NCBI RefSeq assembly: GCF_039538145.1
Contig: NZ_BAABBV010000002.1
Location: forward strand, 434,001-498,000
DNA from: Gryllotalpicola daejeonensis
GTDB taxonomy: Bacteria > Actinomycetota > Actinomycetes > Actinomycetales > Microbacteriaceae
DNA: 64,000 nucleotides
Direction: 5' to 3'
Of the stretch, positions 9,212 through 17,815 are shown in pieces. The translations under genes and the position numbers were made by a program. The notes beneath the pieces are model-generated. The model was given only the letters and a program-made list of their open reading frames with translations, did not search any database and had not been told where the DNA came from. The stretch's first letter is position 1. Every line of letters begins with the position of its first letter.

Positions 9212-9922
9212 ATGCCGGAATCGAACGCAGCCAGCGCGGGGTCGCAGACGCTCAGCCGCGGCATCCGGGTGCTCGAGGTCCTGGCGAGCTCCGAGCGCAA
9301 TCTGTCGATCGACGAGCTGGCGGCTGCGCTCGGCGTGCACCGCTCGATCGCCTACCGGTTGCTGCGCACGCTCGAGCACCACGCGCTCGTCGCCCGCGAC
9401 TCCGCCGGCCGCGTCGGGCTCGGGTCGGGTCTGGCCGCTCTCGCCTCCGGCATCGCGCGCGATCTGCAGACCGCCGCGCTGCCGCACCTCGACGCCGTCG
9501 CGAACGAGCTCGGCATGACCTGCCTGCTCGCGGTGCTGCTCGATCGCGACGAGGCGGTCACGCTCGTGAGCGCAGCGCCGCGCGGCAATCTGGCCGTTGT
9601 CTCGTATCGCCCCGGGCACCGCCACCCGATCACCCGCGGTGCGCCGGGCAAGGCGATCCTGTTGCAGCTTCCCGCAGGTGCGTGGCCGGATGTCTCGCCC
9701 GAGCTCGGCGCCGAGCTCGAGAAGGCACGCACCCGCGGCTACACCACGAGCCACGACGAGGTGGTGCCCTCGCTGCGCGCGGTCGCCGTGCCGCTCAGCC
9801 TGCCGGGGCAGCCGCCGGCGGCGATCGCCGTGATCCACGTCTCGCTGCCGCAGGCCGAAGAGCAGATCGCGGCCCGGCTTCAGTCCGCGGCGGCGGCGCT
9901 CACTGCGGCCTTCGGCGCCTGA
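9212..9922 (+). CDS. IclR family transcriptional regulator
   Basis: A 236-residue DNA-binding regulator: an N-terminal winged helix with the helix-turn-helix SIDELAAALGVHRSIAYRLL (about residues 31-50), then the IclR effector-binding domain. ATG 9212 follows a strong purine-rich site (GAGGGGG) and gives a normal length; the longer open frame overlaps the divergent kinase gene. It is transcribed away from the kinase/PdxA2 pair across 88 bp and most simply controls that pair. A matching palindrome upstream of the monooxygenase raises the possibility that it also reads aromatic signals. Confidence 0.9.
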   Translation: MPESNAASAGSQTLSRGIRVLEVLASSERNLSIDELAAALGVHRSIAYRLLRTLEHHALVARDSAGRVGLGSGLAALASGIARDLQTAALPHLDAVANELGMTCLLAVLLDRDEAVTLVSAAPRGNLAVVSYRPGHRHPITRGAPGKAILLQLPAGAWPDVSPELGAELEKARTRGYTTSHDEVVPSLRAVAVPLSLPGQPPAAIAVIHVSLPQAEEQIAARLQSAAAALTAAFGA

Positions 9923-10016
9923 GCTCGGTGCTCACGCCGAAGTCGTCGCCACCTGTTGCGGCTTCGTGAGGCCCCAGGCGGCGAACGCTGGCGACGGCTT
10001 GTCGCGGGCCGAGGGC

Positions 10017-11957
10017 TCAGCTCACCGACCCTGCCAGATCGCCCGCCGCAACTCGCGGGGCAAGAGCCGCGAAGAACGCGGCCAGTTCGTCGGTCGCTGA
10101 AAGCGGCAGCACCGCCGACACGTACTGGTCGGGGCGCACCACGACCACGGCGCCGTCGCGCGAGATGCCGCGCTCGTCGAAGATGTCGATGCGGCGGCCG
10201 ACGATGGTGCCCGCGCCGTAGACCTTCTCCCAATCGGCAAGGCCGAAGGGCGCGAGCCGCGGCGTGAAGACCTCGGGCACGTCGGGGATCCGGATCTCGG
10301 AGTGGTCCTGCTGATAGACGACCTTGACGTCGAACCAGGCGTCCTCGTCGCCGCCCGCTGGTGTCGCGGCCAGCGGCGACGCCGGGTCCGAGCGCAGCCA
10401 CTCGGCAATCTCCGCCGTCGGCGTGCCCGTCTTCGTCGGCGCTGCGGCGTCGGCGAAGACGTAGATGCGCCAGCGCCCGTCGGCACGGTGCTGGTGCCCC
10501 AGGTGGATCGGGTTGCCGTCGCTCACGCGCACGACCTCGGCCGACTTGAACCGCTTGCCGATCGGGAAGCCGGTCGCGAGCTCCTGATGCTCGGCCGTCG
10601 CCGTGATGAGCGACGGCTGATACTGCGTCATGAAGCCCGACGGGAACTCGAATGTCTTGACGTAGAACTCGGCGAGGTAGTTCGGGTCGGGGAAGTCCTC
10701 GGGCTTCGACGCCATGAGGCTCGACCACTGCTTGTCGAACTCGATCAGATCCTTGGCGATCACCTGGCGCTCGGCCGAGTAGGTCGCGAGCAGTTCGGGC
10801 GTCGCGCGGCCCTCGATGACGTGGCCGAGCTTCCACGACAGGTTCCAGCCGTCCTGCATCGAGACGTTCATGCCCTGCCCGGCCTTCGCGGAGTGCGTGT
10901 GGCACGCGTCGCCGGCGATCAGCACCCGCGGGGTGACCTCCGGGCCGGCATCCCCGGTGACATCGTCGAATTTGTCTGTGAGCCGGTGGCCGACCTCATA
11001 GACGCTGTGCCATGCGACCGACTTCACCTCGACGGTGTACGGGTGCATGATGCGGTTCGCGCGCGCGATGATCTCGTCGAGCGGCGTCTGGCGAACGGCG
11101 CCGTTGTCACCCTCGTGCACCTCGCCGAGGTCGACGTAGAGGCGGAACAGGTGGCCGCCCTCGCGCGGGATGAGCAGGATGCTTCCGCCGTCGTGCGACT
11201 GGATGGCGCACTTGGTGCGGATGTCGGGGAAGTCGGTCACGGCCAGCACGTCCATGACACCCCACGCGTGCATCGCCTGGTCGCCGACGAGCTTGCGGCC
11301 GATCGCCGCGCGCACCGCACTGCGGGCGCCGTCGCAGCCGACGACGTACTTGGTGTGCACCACGCGCTCTGCGCCGGCATCGGGCCCGACCGTGCGACGC
11401 AGGCGCACCTCGACCGGGTACTCGCCTGCGCTCGGGGAGCGGTCGACGGTGAGCCCGACGAACTCCCACCCGTAGTCGGGCGTGAGCCGAGTGGGCGCGT
11501 TGTGCGCGGCCTCTGCGAAGTAGTCCTGCACGCGCGCCTGGTTCACGCACAGGTGCGGGAACTCGCTGATGCCCGAGGGATCGTCCTCGGGTAGCGAGGT
11601 GCGGATGATGTTCTGCGGGTTCTCGGGATCCGCATTCCAGAACGCCATCTGCGTGATCCGGTAGGCCTCGTCGATGATGCGCGATGCGAAGCCGAATGCG
11701 TTGAAGGTCTCGACCGTGCGTGACTGGATGCCATCGGCCTGCCCCACCTCGAGGCGCCCGCCGCGCTTCTCGACGATGCGCGTGTTGACGCCGGGGAACT
11801 GGGCGAGCTGCGCCGCCGCGATCATGCCGGCCGGCCCCGTTCCGACGATGAGCACGTCGAGCTCGTCGGGAAGCTGCTCGGGGCGATCGATGCCGAAGCC
11901 GGACGCCGGCGCGACGCGCGGGTCGCCTGAGACGTAGCCGCGGTGGTGGAACTGCAC
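10017..11957 (-). CDS. FAD-dependent aromatic hydroxylase, phenol 2-monooxygenase type
   Basis: A 646-residue single-component flavoprotein hydroxylase (PheA/TfdB/MhpA group) that adds a hydroxyl ortho to a phenol using NAD(P)H and O2. Visible parts: the FAD Rossmann motif VGTGPAGMIAAAQ near residue 45, the FAD ribityl motif GDACHTHSAKAGQGMN in mid-protein, and a C-terminal thioredoxin-like dimerisation domain (last about 170 residues). GTG 11957 is chosen over GTG 11972 because AGGGAG lies six bases before it. It is divergent from the ThDP gene. Given the downstream homoprotocatechuate genes, the substrate may be a hydroxyphenylacetate; that is inference, since the usual HpaB/HpaC pair is absent here. 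Confidence 0.87.
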   Translation of the reverse strand: MQFHHRGYVSGDPRVAPASGFGIDRPEQLPDELDVLIVGTGPAGMIAAAQLAQFPGVNTRIVEKRGGRLEVGQADGIQSRTVETFNAFGFASRIIDEAYRITQMAFWNADPENPQNIIRTSLPEDDPSGISEFPHLCVNQARVQDYFAEAAHNAPTRLTPDYGWEFVGLTVDRSPSAGEYPVEVRLRRTVGPDAGAERVVHTKYVVGCDGARSAVRAAIGRKLVGDQAMHAWGVMDVLAVTDFPDIRTKCAIQSHDGGSILLIPREGGHLFRLYVDLGEVHEGDNGAVRQTPLDEIIARANRIMHPYTVEVKSVAWHSVYEVGHRLTDKFDDVTGDAGPEVTPRVLIAGDACHTHSAKAGQGMNVSMQDGWNLSWKLGHVIEGRATPELLATYSAERQVIAKDLIEFDKQWSSLMASKPEDFPDPNYLAEFYVKTFEFPSGFMTQYQPSLITATAEHQELATGFPIGKRFKSAEVVRVSDGNPIHLGHQHRADGRWRIYVFADAAAPTKTGTPTAEIAEWLRSDPASPLAATPAGGDEDAWFDVKVVYQQDHSEIRIPDVPEVFTPRLAPFGLADWEKVYGAGTIVGRRIDIFDERGISRDGAVVVVRPDQYVSAVLPLSATDELAAFFAALAPRVAAGDLAGSVS

Positions 11958-11991
11958 GGGATTCTCCCTCACGTCGTTGTGATGTGCGCTG

Positions 11992-12004
11992 TTCGATAAT
12001 CGAA
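11992..12004. promoter_or_regulatory. operator-like palindrome TTCGATAATCGAA
   Basis: A perfect 13-bp palindrome 35 bp upstream of the monooxygenase start, in the 226-bp divergent region shared with the ThDP gene. Its CGATAATCG core also occurs in front of the IclR gene. Confidence 0.45.
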
Positions 12005-12183
12005 TACGAGATTCTGTTATCGACCACAGCGATCATAAGGCGACGGATGCCTGAGCCACAACCCGCCGTAATATGGCGATGTCCGGCCAGGCCGATGCTC
12101 GAAAAAAGGGCACGAAGCGCGTGCGTGGCACGCGCGAGACACATACGGAATCCGCATCCGTTCTCGTCTCGAAAGGCCGCACC

Positions 12184-13932
12184 ATGCCCACCGTCGCCCA
12201 GCACGTCGCCGCAGCTCTCGCCCGCCACATCAGTCACGTCTTCGGCGTGATGGGCAATGGAAACGCCTACTTCCTCGATGCGCTGCTGCGCGAGACGGAT
12301 GCCTCGTACACGCCCGTGCGCCACGAAGCCGGCGCCGTCGTGGCCGCCGACGCGCACTTCCGAGTCTCGGGCCGCATCGCCGCCGCGACGACGACCTACG
12401 GCGCCGGGTTCACCAACACCCTCACCGCGTTGGCCGAGGCGGCGCAGGCCCGAGTGCCGCTCGTGGTCGTCGTCGGCGACGAGCCGACCTCGGGGCCGCG
12501 CGCGTGGGATGTCGACCAGATCGCGCTCGCCTCGGCCGTCGGGGCGCGCACCTACACGGTCGGGCGGCTCGACGCGGCCGCCACCACCGCGATCGCGCTC
12601 GAGCACGCACTGTCGTACGGCATCCCCGCCGTGCTCGCGCTGCCCTATGACGTCGCGTCGCTTGAGGTCGGTCCCGTGCCGCCGCTGCCCGAGCTGCGGC
12701 TGCCGGGGCCGCTCGCGCCGTCGGCGTTCGCGGCTGCGTCGGTCGAGCGGGTGGCGCGGATGCTCGCCGAAGCGGAGCGCCCCTTCCTGCTCGCCGGCCG
12801 CGGCGCATGGCTCGCGGGGGCCGGTCCGGCGCTCGGACGGCTCGCCGCGCTGACCGGCGCGGTGACCGCCTCGACCGCACTCGGGCGCGCTCTCTTCCCC
12901 GAGTCCCGCTTCGACCTCGGCGTCACCGGCGGCTTCGGCGCACCGGCCGCGATGGACCTCGTGCGCGAGGCCGATGTCGCCGTCGTCTTCGGCGCAGGCC
13001 TCAACCAGTTCACGATGCGGTTCGGCGAGCTGTTCGCACCCCACACACACGTCGTGCAGATCGACATCGCACAGGCCGCGACCCATGCGCGCGTCGGCGA
13101 CTTCCTGCGCGGCGACGCCCGCCTGATGGCCGAGGCGCTCGCAGATGCCGTCGAGCGGTTGACGGTGGCGGATGCCTCACCCGCGGCGAACTCAGCCGAC
13201 ATGTTGCCGCACCCGACGTCTGCGTCCGGGATCCCGGACGCAGCTGTCGGCGGCGGGCGCAGAACCCCGTGGCGCGAGCGCGTCGACGTGCCGGCGCTGC
13301 GGGCGCAGGAGCCCGGTCCCGCCGACGGCATCGCCCCGGGCGGCCGCCTCGACCCCCGCACCGCGGCCGCGCGCCTCGCCGAGCTGCTTCCTGAGGACCG
13401 GGTGGTCGTGACCGACGGCGGCCACTTCCTCGCCTGGGCGAACATGTTCTGGCCCGTGGCGGCGCCGAACCGCATGGTCATGGTCGGCACGGCCTACCAG
13501 TCGATCGGCCTCGGCCTGCCGAGCATGGCCGGCGCTGCGGCTGCCGCCCCGGCCGAGACGACCATCGTGCTGAACTCGGGCGACGGCGGCGGCCTCATGG
13601 CCCTCGCCGACTTCGAGACTGCCGTGCGCTCGGCGGGCGGCCGGGGGCTCGCGGTGTTCTGGAACGACGGGGCGTATGGCGCCGAGGTGAACCTGTACGG
13701 GCTCAAGGGGCTCTCGCGCGAGCCGATGCTGATCCCCGACGTCGACTTCGCGGCGCTCGGCCGCGCTCTCGGCGCCGAAGGAATCGTCGTGCGCGAGCTC
13801 GGCGACCTGGACGCACTCGCGGCGTGGGCCGCGGCCGCGGCATCCGATCGCCCGTTCTTGGTTCTCGACCTGCGCATCGCCGGCGACGTCATCGCGCCCT
13901 ACCAGCGCGAGGTCATCCGCCAGAACTCCTGA
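12184..13932 (+). CDS. thiamine-diphosphate-dependent enzyme (acetolactate synthase/benzoylformate decarboxylase fold)
   Basis: A 582-residue ThDP enzyme of the decarboxylase/carboligase superfamily. The N-terminal PYR domain has the activating Glu in VRHEAGAVVAA (about residue 51). The central domain spans about 185-330. The C-terminal PP domain has the ThDP/Mg motif GDGGGLMALADFETAV ending in WND. ATG 12184 follows GAAAGG and matches the family N terminus. Between the central and PP domains, residues about 344-361 are read from a palindromic repeat (13213-13264). Placed beside aromatic catabolic genes it could decarboxylate an aryl 2-oxo acid; that is inference, and an acetolactate synthase-like reaction is not excluded. 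Confidence 0.85.
   Translation: MPTVAQHVAAALARHISHVFGVMGNGNAYFLDALLRETDASYTPVRHEAGAVVAADAHFRVSGRIAAATTTYGAGFTNTLTALAEAAQARVPLVVVVGDEPTSGPRAWDVDQIALASAVGARTYTVGRLDAAATTAIALEHALSYGIPAVLALPYDVASLEVGPVPPLPELRLPGPLAPSAFAAASVERVARMLAEAERPFLLAGRGAWLAGAGPALGRLAALTGAVTASTALGRALFPESRFDLGVTGGFGAPAAMDLVREADVAVVFGAGLNQFTMRFGELFAPHTHVVQIDIAQAATHARVGDFLRGDARLMAEALADAVERLTVADASPAANSADMLPHPTSASGIPDAAVGGGRRTPWRERVDVPALRAQEPGPADGIAPGGRLDPRTAAARLAELLPEDRVVVTDGGHFLAWANMFWPVAAPNRMVMVGTAYQSIGLGLPSMAGAAAAAPAETTIVLNSGDGGGLMALADFETAVRSAGGRGLAVFWNDGAYGAEVNLYGLKGLSREPMLIPDVDFAALGRALGAEGIVVRELGDLDALAAWAAAAASDRPFLVLDLRIAGDVIAPYQREVIRQNS
13213..13264. repeat. palindromic repeat, family C copy 2, inside the ThDP coding sequence
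   Basis: Contains the perfect 24-bp palindrome with half-arm CTGCGTCCGGGA, flanked by CCGACGT and AGCTGTCGG. It matches the intergenic element at 3245-3296 over most of 52 bp. It is read in frame and falls in the linker between two domains of the enzyme. Confidence 0.75.
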
Positions 13933-13939
13933 TCCGCAT

Positions 13940-13996
13940 CGAGTACGCAGTAGTCGGCGCTGAACGACGGTTATTCGCGCGACTACTGCGTACTCG
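13940..13996. repeat. intergenic palindromic repeat, family A copy 2
   Basis: Perfect 16-bp arms CGAGTACGCAGTAGTC / GACTACTGCGTACTCG around a 25-nt loop, 8 bp after the ThDP stop and 14 bp before the convergent MFS stop. The arm and loop sequence is shared with 2574-2630. Confidence 0.8.
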
Positions 13997-14009
13997 ACGA
14001 CGGAAAGGG

Positions 14010-15401
14010 TTACTCCGGCTTTGTGGCCGGGCGCTGCCAGATGTAGATGCCGCGCTCCTGCTCGGCTTCGTTCGCGGGGCTCAGGCTGATGCCCTTGCGC
14101 TCCCGCAGCAGCAGCGTGGCCACGAAGGCCACCGCGGTCAGCAGCAGCAGATACCAGGTGATCGCCGCCGTCGATTTCGTGGCCTGCAGCAGCGCCTGGG
14201 CGATCAGCGGCGCGAAGGCGCCGCCGAGGATGGCGCCGATCGCGTACGAGATCGAGATGCCCGAGAAGCGGATCGAGGCGGGGAACAGCTCGACGTACCA
14301 CGCGGCCTGCGGGCCGTAGGTGAACCCGAGCGCGATCGACAGGAAGACGAGCGCGATCGTGAGGCCCGCGAGCGACGCGAGGTTGACCAGCGGGAACAGT
14401 GCGATCACCGCCGCCGCCTGGAGGACCCAGCCGATCAGATAGGTCGTCCGGCGCCCGATGCGGTCCGTGACCCACCCGGCGAAGAACGCCGAGATGAGCC
14501 AGACCGCGCCAGAGAGCGCGACGATCCAGAGCACGGGGCTGCGATCGAGGTGCACGGCGCCGTCGGGGTTCGTGGCGTAGTTCTGCACGAAGCCCCCGGT
14601 CGTCATGTATCCGACGCCGTTGTCGCCGGCGAAGACGAGCGCCGCCAGCAGCACGAGCGGCGTGAACCGCGCGAACAGTCGCACGACGGGAACGCGGGTC
14701 TGCTCCTTGCGCTCGGCGATCTCGAGGAAGACCGGGCTCTCCTCGAGCCGGCGGCGCACCCAGTACCCGACGATGATCAGCAGGAAGCTGAGCAGGAACG
14801 GGATGCGCCAGCCCCAGCCGAAGAAGGCATCGCCCGGGAAGAGCGCGCTCATGATCGCGAGCACGCCGCTCGAGAGCAGCAGCCCGATCGGCACGCCGAT
14901 CTGCGGCATCGCGCCGAAGACTCCGCGGCGATCGCGCGGCGCGTGCTCGACGGCCATGAGCACGGCGCCGCCCCACTCGCCGCCGGCCGAGATGCCCTGC
15001 ACCACGCGCAGGAAGATGAGGATGATCGGCGCCGCGACCCCGATGGTGTCGTAGCTCGGAATGAGGCCGATCAGCGTGGTGCCGATTCCCATCAGGATCA
15101 GGGTCAGCATCAGCATCGGCCGGCGACCGACCTTGTCGCCGAAGTGGCCGGCGAGGAACGCCCCGAGAGGCCGGAACAGGAAGCTGATGCCGACGGTCGT
15201 GAACGACAGCAGCGTGGCCACCGCGGGGCCGGCCGGCTCGAAGAAGAGCTTGCTGAACACGAGGCCGGCGGCCGCGGCATACGTGAAGAAGTCGTACCAC
15301 TCGACAGAGGTGCCGATGATGGTCGCGATCGCCAGCCGCCGGCGATCGGTCGTGAGGTTGATCGTGCCCGAAGGCGTCAAACGCCCGTCGAGTGATGACA
15401 T
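14010..15401 (-). CDS. MFS transporter, metabolite:H+ symporter (MHS) family
   Basis: A 463-residue, 12-segment importer of the ProP/ShiA/MHS type, which brings in organic acids with protons. The loop 2-3 motif GDKVGRRPM and the early VEWYDFFTYA segment are typical. ATG 15401 follows AAGGAG at good spacing; the open frame beyond it is antisense to the FAH-RraA gene. It diverges from that gene and converges on the ThDP gene, so it probably imports the aromatic or carboxylic acid degraded by this locus (inference). Confidence 0.88.
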   Translation of the reverse strand: MSSLDGRLTPSGTINLTTDRRRLAIATIIGTSVEWYDFFTYAAAAGLVFSKLFFEPAGPAVATLLSFTTVGISFLFRPLGAFLAGHFGDKVGRRPMLMLTLILMGIGTTLIGLIPSYDTIGVAAPIILIFLRVVQGISAGGEWGGAVLMAVEHAPRDRRGVFGAMPQIGVPIGLLLSSGVLAIMSALFPGDAFFGWGWRIPFLLSFLLIIVGYWVRRRLEESPVFLEIAERKEQTRVPVVRLFARFTPLVLLAALVFAGDNGVGYMTTGGFVQNYATNPDGAVHLDRSPVLWIVALSGAVWLISAFFAGWVTDRIGRRTTYLIGWVLQAAAVIALFPLVNLASLAGLTIALVFLSIALGFTYGPQAAWYVELFPASIRFSGISISYAIGAILGGAFAPLIAQALLQATKSTAAITWYLLLLTAVAFVATLLLRERKGISLSPANEAEQERGIYIWQRPATKPE

Positions 15402-15457
15402 CTGTACTCCTTTGTCTGATGTCTGTGCGATGCCCGTTGCGAGGCCTTCTCGGAACA

Positions 15458-15476
15458 TATACGATTTCGGATACGA
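15458..15476. promoter_or_regulatory. possible GntR-type operator
   Basis: TATACGATTTCGGATACGA contains two ATACGA units 12 bp apart, between the divergent MHS transporter and the FAH-RraA gene whose next neighbour is a GntR regulator. Assignment to that regulator rests on position. Confidence 0.35.
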
Positions 15477-15494
15477 ACGGAAGGCAACGACGCC

Positions 15495-17105
15495 ATGACG
15501 ACACTGGGTTCCTTTCCCGCCCTCGCCCCCTTGGGCATCCCCGGCAAGATCATCGCCGTGCACCTGAGCTACGAGTCGCGCGCCGCCCAGCGTGGGCGCC
15601 GGCCGAAGCATCCCTCGTACTTCATCAAGCCCTCGAGCTCGCTCGCCGCGACCGGTGGCACCGCCGAACGCCCGGCGGGCACGCAGCTGCTCGCGTTCGA
15701 GGGAGAGATCGCGCTGGTGATCGGCACCGCTGCGCGCTGGGTGAGCGAGGCGGATGCCTGGGCGCACGTCGCCTGGATCACCGCCGCCAACGACCTGGGC
15801 CTCTACGACCTGCGCGGCAATGACAAAGGGTCGAACCTGCGCAACAAGGGCCGCGACGGCTACACGCCGCTCGGGCCCGAACTGATCGACGCCCGCACGG
15901 TCGACCCCGCCGCGCTGCGGGTGCGCACGTGGCTCAACGGGCGCCTCGTGCAGGACGACACGACGGCCGGCCTCATCTTTCCCTTCGCGCAGATCATCGC
16001 CGACCTGTCGCAGCACGTGACGCTCGAGCCGGGCGACGTGATCCTGACCGGAACACCGGCCGGGTCGAGTGTCGCGGTCCCCGGCGACGTCATGGAGATC
16101 GAGGTGGATGCCCCGACCGCGCCCGGCTCGCCGACGAGTGGCCGTCTCGTCACGACGGTCGTCGAGGGCCGGGGCGATTTCGACCCCGCGCTCGGGTCGC
16201 TGCCCTCGGTCGACGAGCTGCAGCTCGAAGAGGCGTGGGGCTCGCGCGAGGCCGCCGGCCTGCCTGCCACGGTCGTTGAGGAGCCCGCGGAGCCTGCGGC
16301 CCTTCGAGACGCGGCGCTTCGCGGCGCTCCTCAGGAACCGCGCGCGTCTCGAAACGACGAGTCTCCTTCCCAGGCATCCCCCGCCCTCTCCCCCGAACTT
16401 CGCGCCAAGCTGCTCACAGCGCCGGTCGCCGGAATCTCGCAGCAGCTGCGCAAGCGCGGCTTCGACGCGGTCTCGATCGACGGGGTTCTTCCGGCGAAGC
16501 CCGGCATGAAGCTCGTCGGCACGGCGAAGACGCTGCGGTTCATCCCGGCCCGCCCCGACCTCTTCGCCGAGCACGGCGGTGGCTTCAACGCCCAGAAGCG
16601 CGCCTTCGACACGGTGGCCGAGGGCGAGGTCATCGTCATCGAAGCCCGCGGCGAGCGCGGCTCAGGGACGGTCGGCGATGTGCTGGCCCTGCGCGCTAAG
16701 GTCCGCGGCGCGGCCGGCGTCGTCACCGACGGCGGCGTGCGCGACTTCGCCACGGTGGCCGAGCTCGGCCTGCCGGTCTTCAGCCAGGGGCCGCACCCGG
16801 CGGTGCTCGGCCGCAAGCACGTCCCGTGGGAGACCGACGTGACGATCGCGTGCGGCGGGGCATCCGTTCAGCCGGGCGACGTGATCGTCGGCGACGACGA
16901 CGGCGTCGTGGTGATCCCGCCGGCGCTCGTCGAGGAGGTCGTCGACGCGGCGCTCGCGCAGGAGGACGAGGATGCCTGGGTCGCAGACCAGGTCAGGAAC
17001 GGCGCCGCCGTCGACGGGCTCTTCCCGATGAACGCCGAGTGGCGCGTGAGGTATGAGGCGAGCGGCGCCGAGCAGGGCGCCGGCGAGACAGGGCAGCACC
17101 TGTGA
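15495..17105 (+). CDS. FAH-family hydrolase/decarboxylase fused to RraA-like aldolase domain
   Basis: A two-domain protein of 536 residues. Residues 1-250 are a fumarylacetoacetate hydrolase fold with the metal ligands in LLAFEGEIALVIG and the NDLGLYDLRG region, and the family block GDVILTGTPAG. In this cluster it is the candidate 5-carboxymethyl-2-oxo-hex-3-ene-dioate decarboxylase/isomerase (HpaG role). Residues about 305-515 are an RraA-like/4-carboxy-4-hydroxy-2-oxoadipate aldolase fold with GSGTVGDVLALRAK and VTDGGVRD. The linker (about 260-288) is repeat-derived sequence. Its stop overlaps the GntR start by 4 bp, so both are co-transcribed. The activity of the second domain is unknown. 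Confidence 0.85.
   Translation: MTTLGSFPALAPLGIPGKIIAVHLSYESRAAQRGRRPKHPSYFIKPSSSLAATGGTAERPAGTQLLAFEGEIALVIGTAARWVSEADAWAHVAWITAANDLGLYDLRGNDKGSNLRNKGRDGYTPLGPELIDARTVDPAALRVRTWLNGRLVQDDTTAGLIFPFAQIIADLSQHVTLEPGDVILTGTPAGSSVAVPGDVMEIEVDAPTAPGSPTSGRLVTTVVEGRGDFDPALGSLPSVDELQLEEAWGSREAAGLPATVVEEPAEPAALRDAALRGAPQEPRASRNDESPSQASPALSPELRAKLLTAPVAGISQQLRKRGFDAVSIDGVLPAKPGMKLVGTAKTLRFIPARPDLFAEHGGGFNAQKRAFDTVAEGEVIVIEARGERGSGTVGDVLALRAKVRGAAGVVTDGGVRDFATVAELGLPVFSQGPHPAVLGRKHVPWETDVTIACGGASVQPGDVIVGDDDGVVVIPPALVEEVVDAALAQEDEDAWVADQVRNGAAVDGLFPMNAEWRVRYEASGAEQGAGETGQHL
16272..16358. repeat. composite palindromic element inside the FAH-RraA linker
   Basis: Nested inverted repeats: outer GTCGTT/AACGAC, middle GAGGAGC/GCTCCTC, inner CGAGACGCG/CGCGTCTCG. 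Pieces such as CCTTCGAGACGC and GCTCCTCAGG look like a dispersed intergenic repeat. Here they are read through as linker residues about 260-288. Confidence 0.7.
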
Positions 17106-17764
17106 CCGACACGCAACCCCGGGTGAGCAAGTCCACGCTCGCCTACGACTGGATCCACCGCCGCATCACCGCCCGCGAGTTCGGGCCGGGCTACCGGCTG
17201 GTGCTCGGCGACATCGCGCGCGAGCTCGACATGAGCGTGGTGCCCGTGCGCGAGGCGATCCGCCGCCTCGAGGCCGAGGGGCTCGTCACCTTCGAGCACA
17301 ACGTCGGCGCGCGGGTGGCCCTCGTCGACCAGAGCGAGTATGTCTTCGCGATGCAGACCCTCGGCGTCGTCGAGGGCGCAGCCACCGGCCTCGCTGCCCC
17401 GCACCTCACCGAGGAGGACCTGCTGAGGGCCGAAGAGGTCAACCAGCGCCTGACCGCCCTGCTCGACCACTTCGACCCGCACCAGTTCACGCGGGTGAAC
17501 CAGGAGTTCCACGCCGTGCTCTTCGAGCGCTGCGAGAACCCGCACCTGCTCGACCTCGTGCACCGGGGCTGGACCCGCCTGTCAGGCCTGCGCGACTCGA
17601 CCTTCGACTTCGTGCCAGACCGCTCACGCGAGTCCGTCAAAGAGCACGCCGACATCATCCGCCTCATCCGCGACGGCGCCGACCCGCTCGAGGTCGAGCT
17701 CGCCGCCCGAAACCACCGCTGGCGAACGGTGAACGCCTACCTCGCCAGGCCGCACCACGAATAA
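17102..17764 (+). CDS. GntR family regulator, FadR/FCD subgroup
   Basis: A 220-residue regulator: winged helix at about residues 10-75 (DIARELDMSVVPVREAIRRL is the recognition region) followed by an all-helical FCD ligand-binding domain. GTG 17102 overlaps the stop of the FAH-RraA gene, and hpaE follows after 51 bp, so it sits inside the catabolic operon. By position it is the likely pathway-specific regulator responding to an intermediate; the operator candidate is at 15458-15476. Confidence 0.9.
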   Translation: MTDTQPRVSKSTLAYDWIHRRITAREFGPGYRLVLGDIARELDMSVVPVREAIRRLEAEGLVTFEHNVGARVALVDQSEYVFAMQTLGVVEGAATGLAAPHLTEEDLLRAEEVNQRLTALLDHFDPHQFTRVNQEFHAVLFERCENPHLLDLVHRGWTRLSGLRDSTFDFVPDRSRESVKEHADIIRLIRDGADPLEVELAARNHRWRTVNAYLARPHHE

Positions 17765-17815
17765 CCGAACCGACCGACCGATCAGACCGCTTCACTCGAC
17801 GCAGAGGACGAAGAG

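Noticed and set aside
12142..12160. Second GntR site before the ThDP gene
   Set aside because: CATACGGAATCCGCATCCG resembles 15458-15476 only with a gap and about half of the positions, which is too weak.
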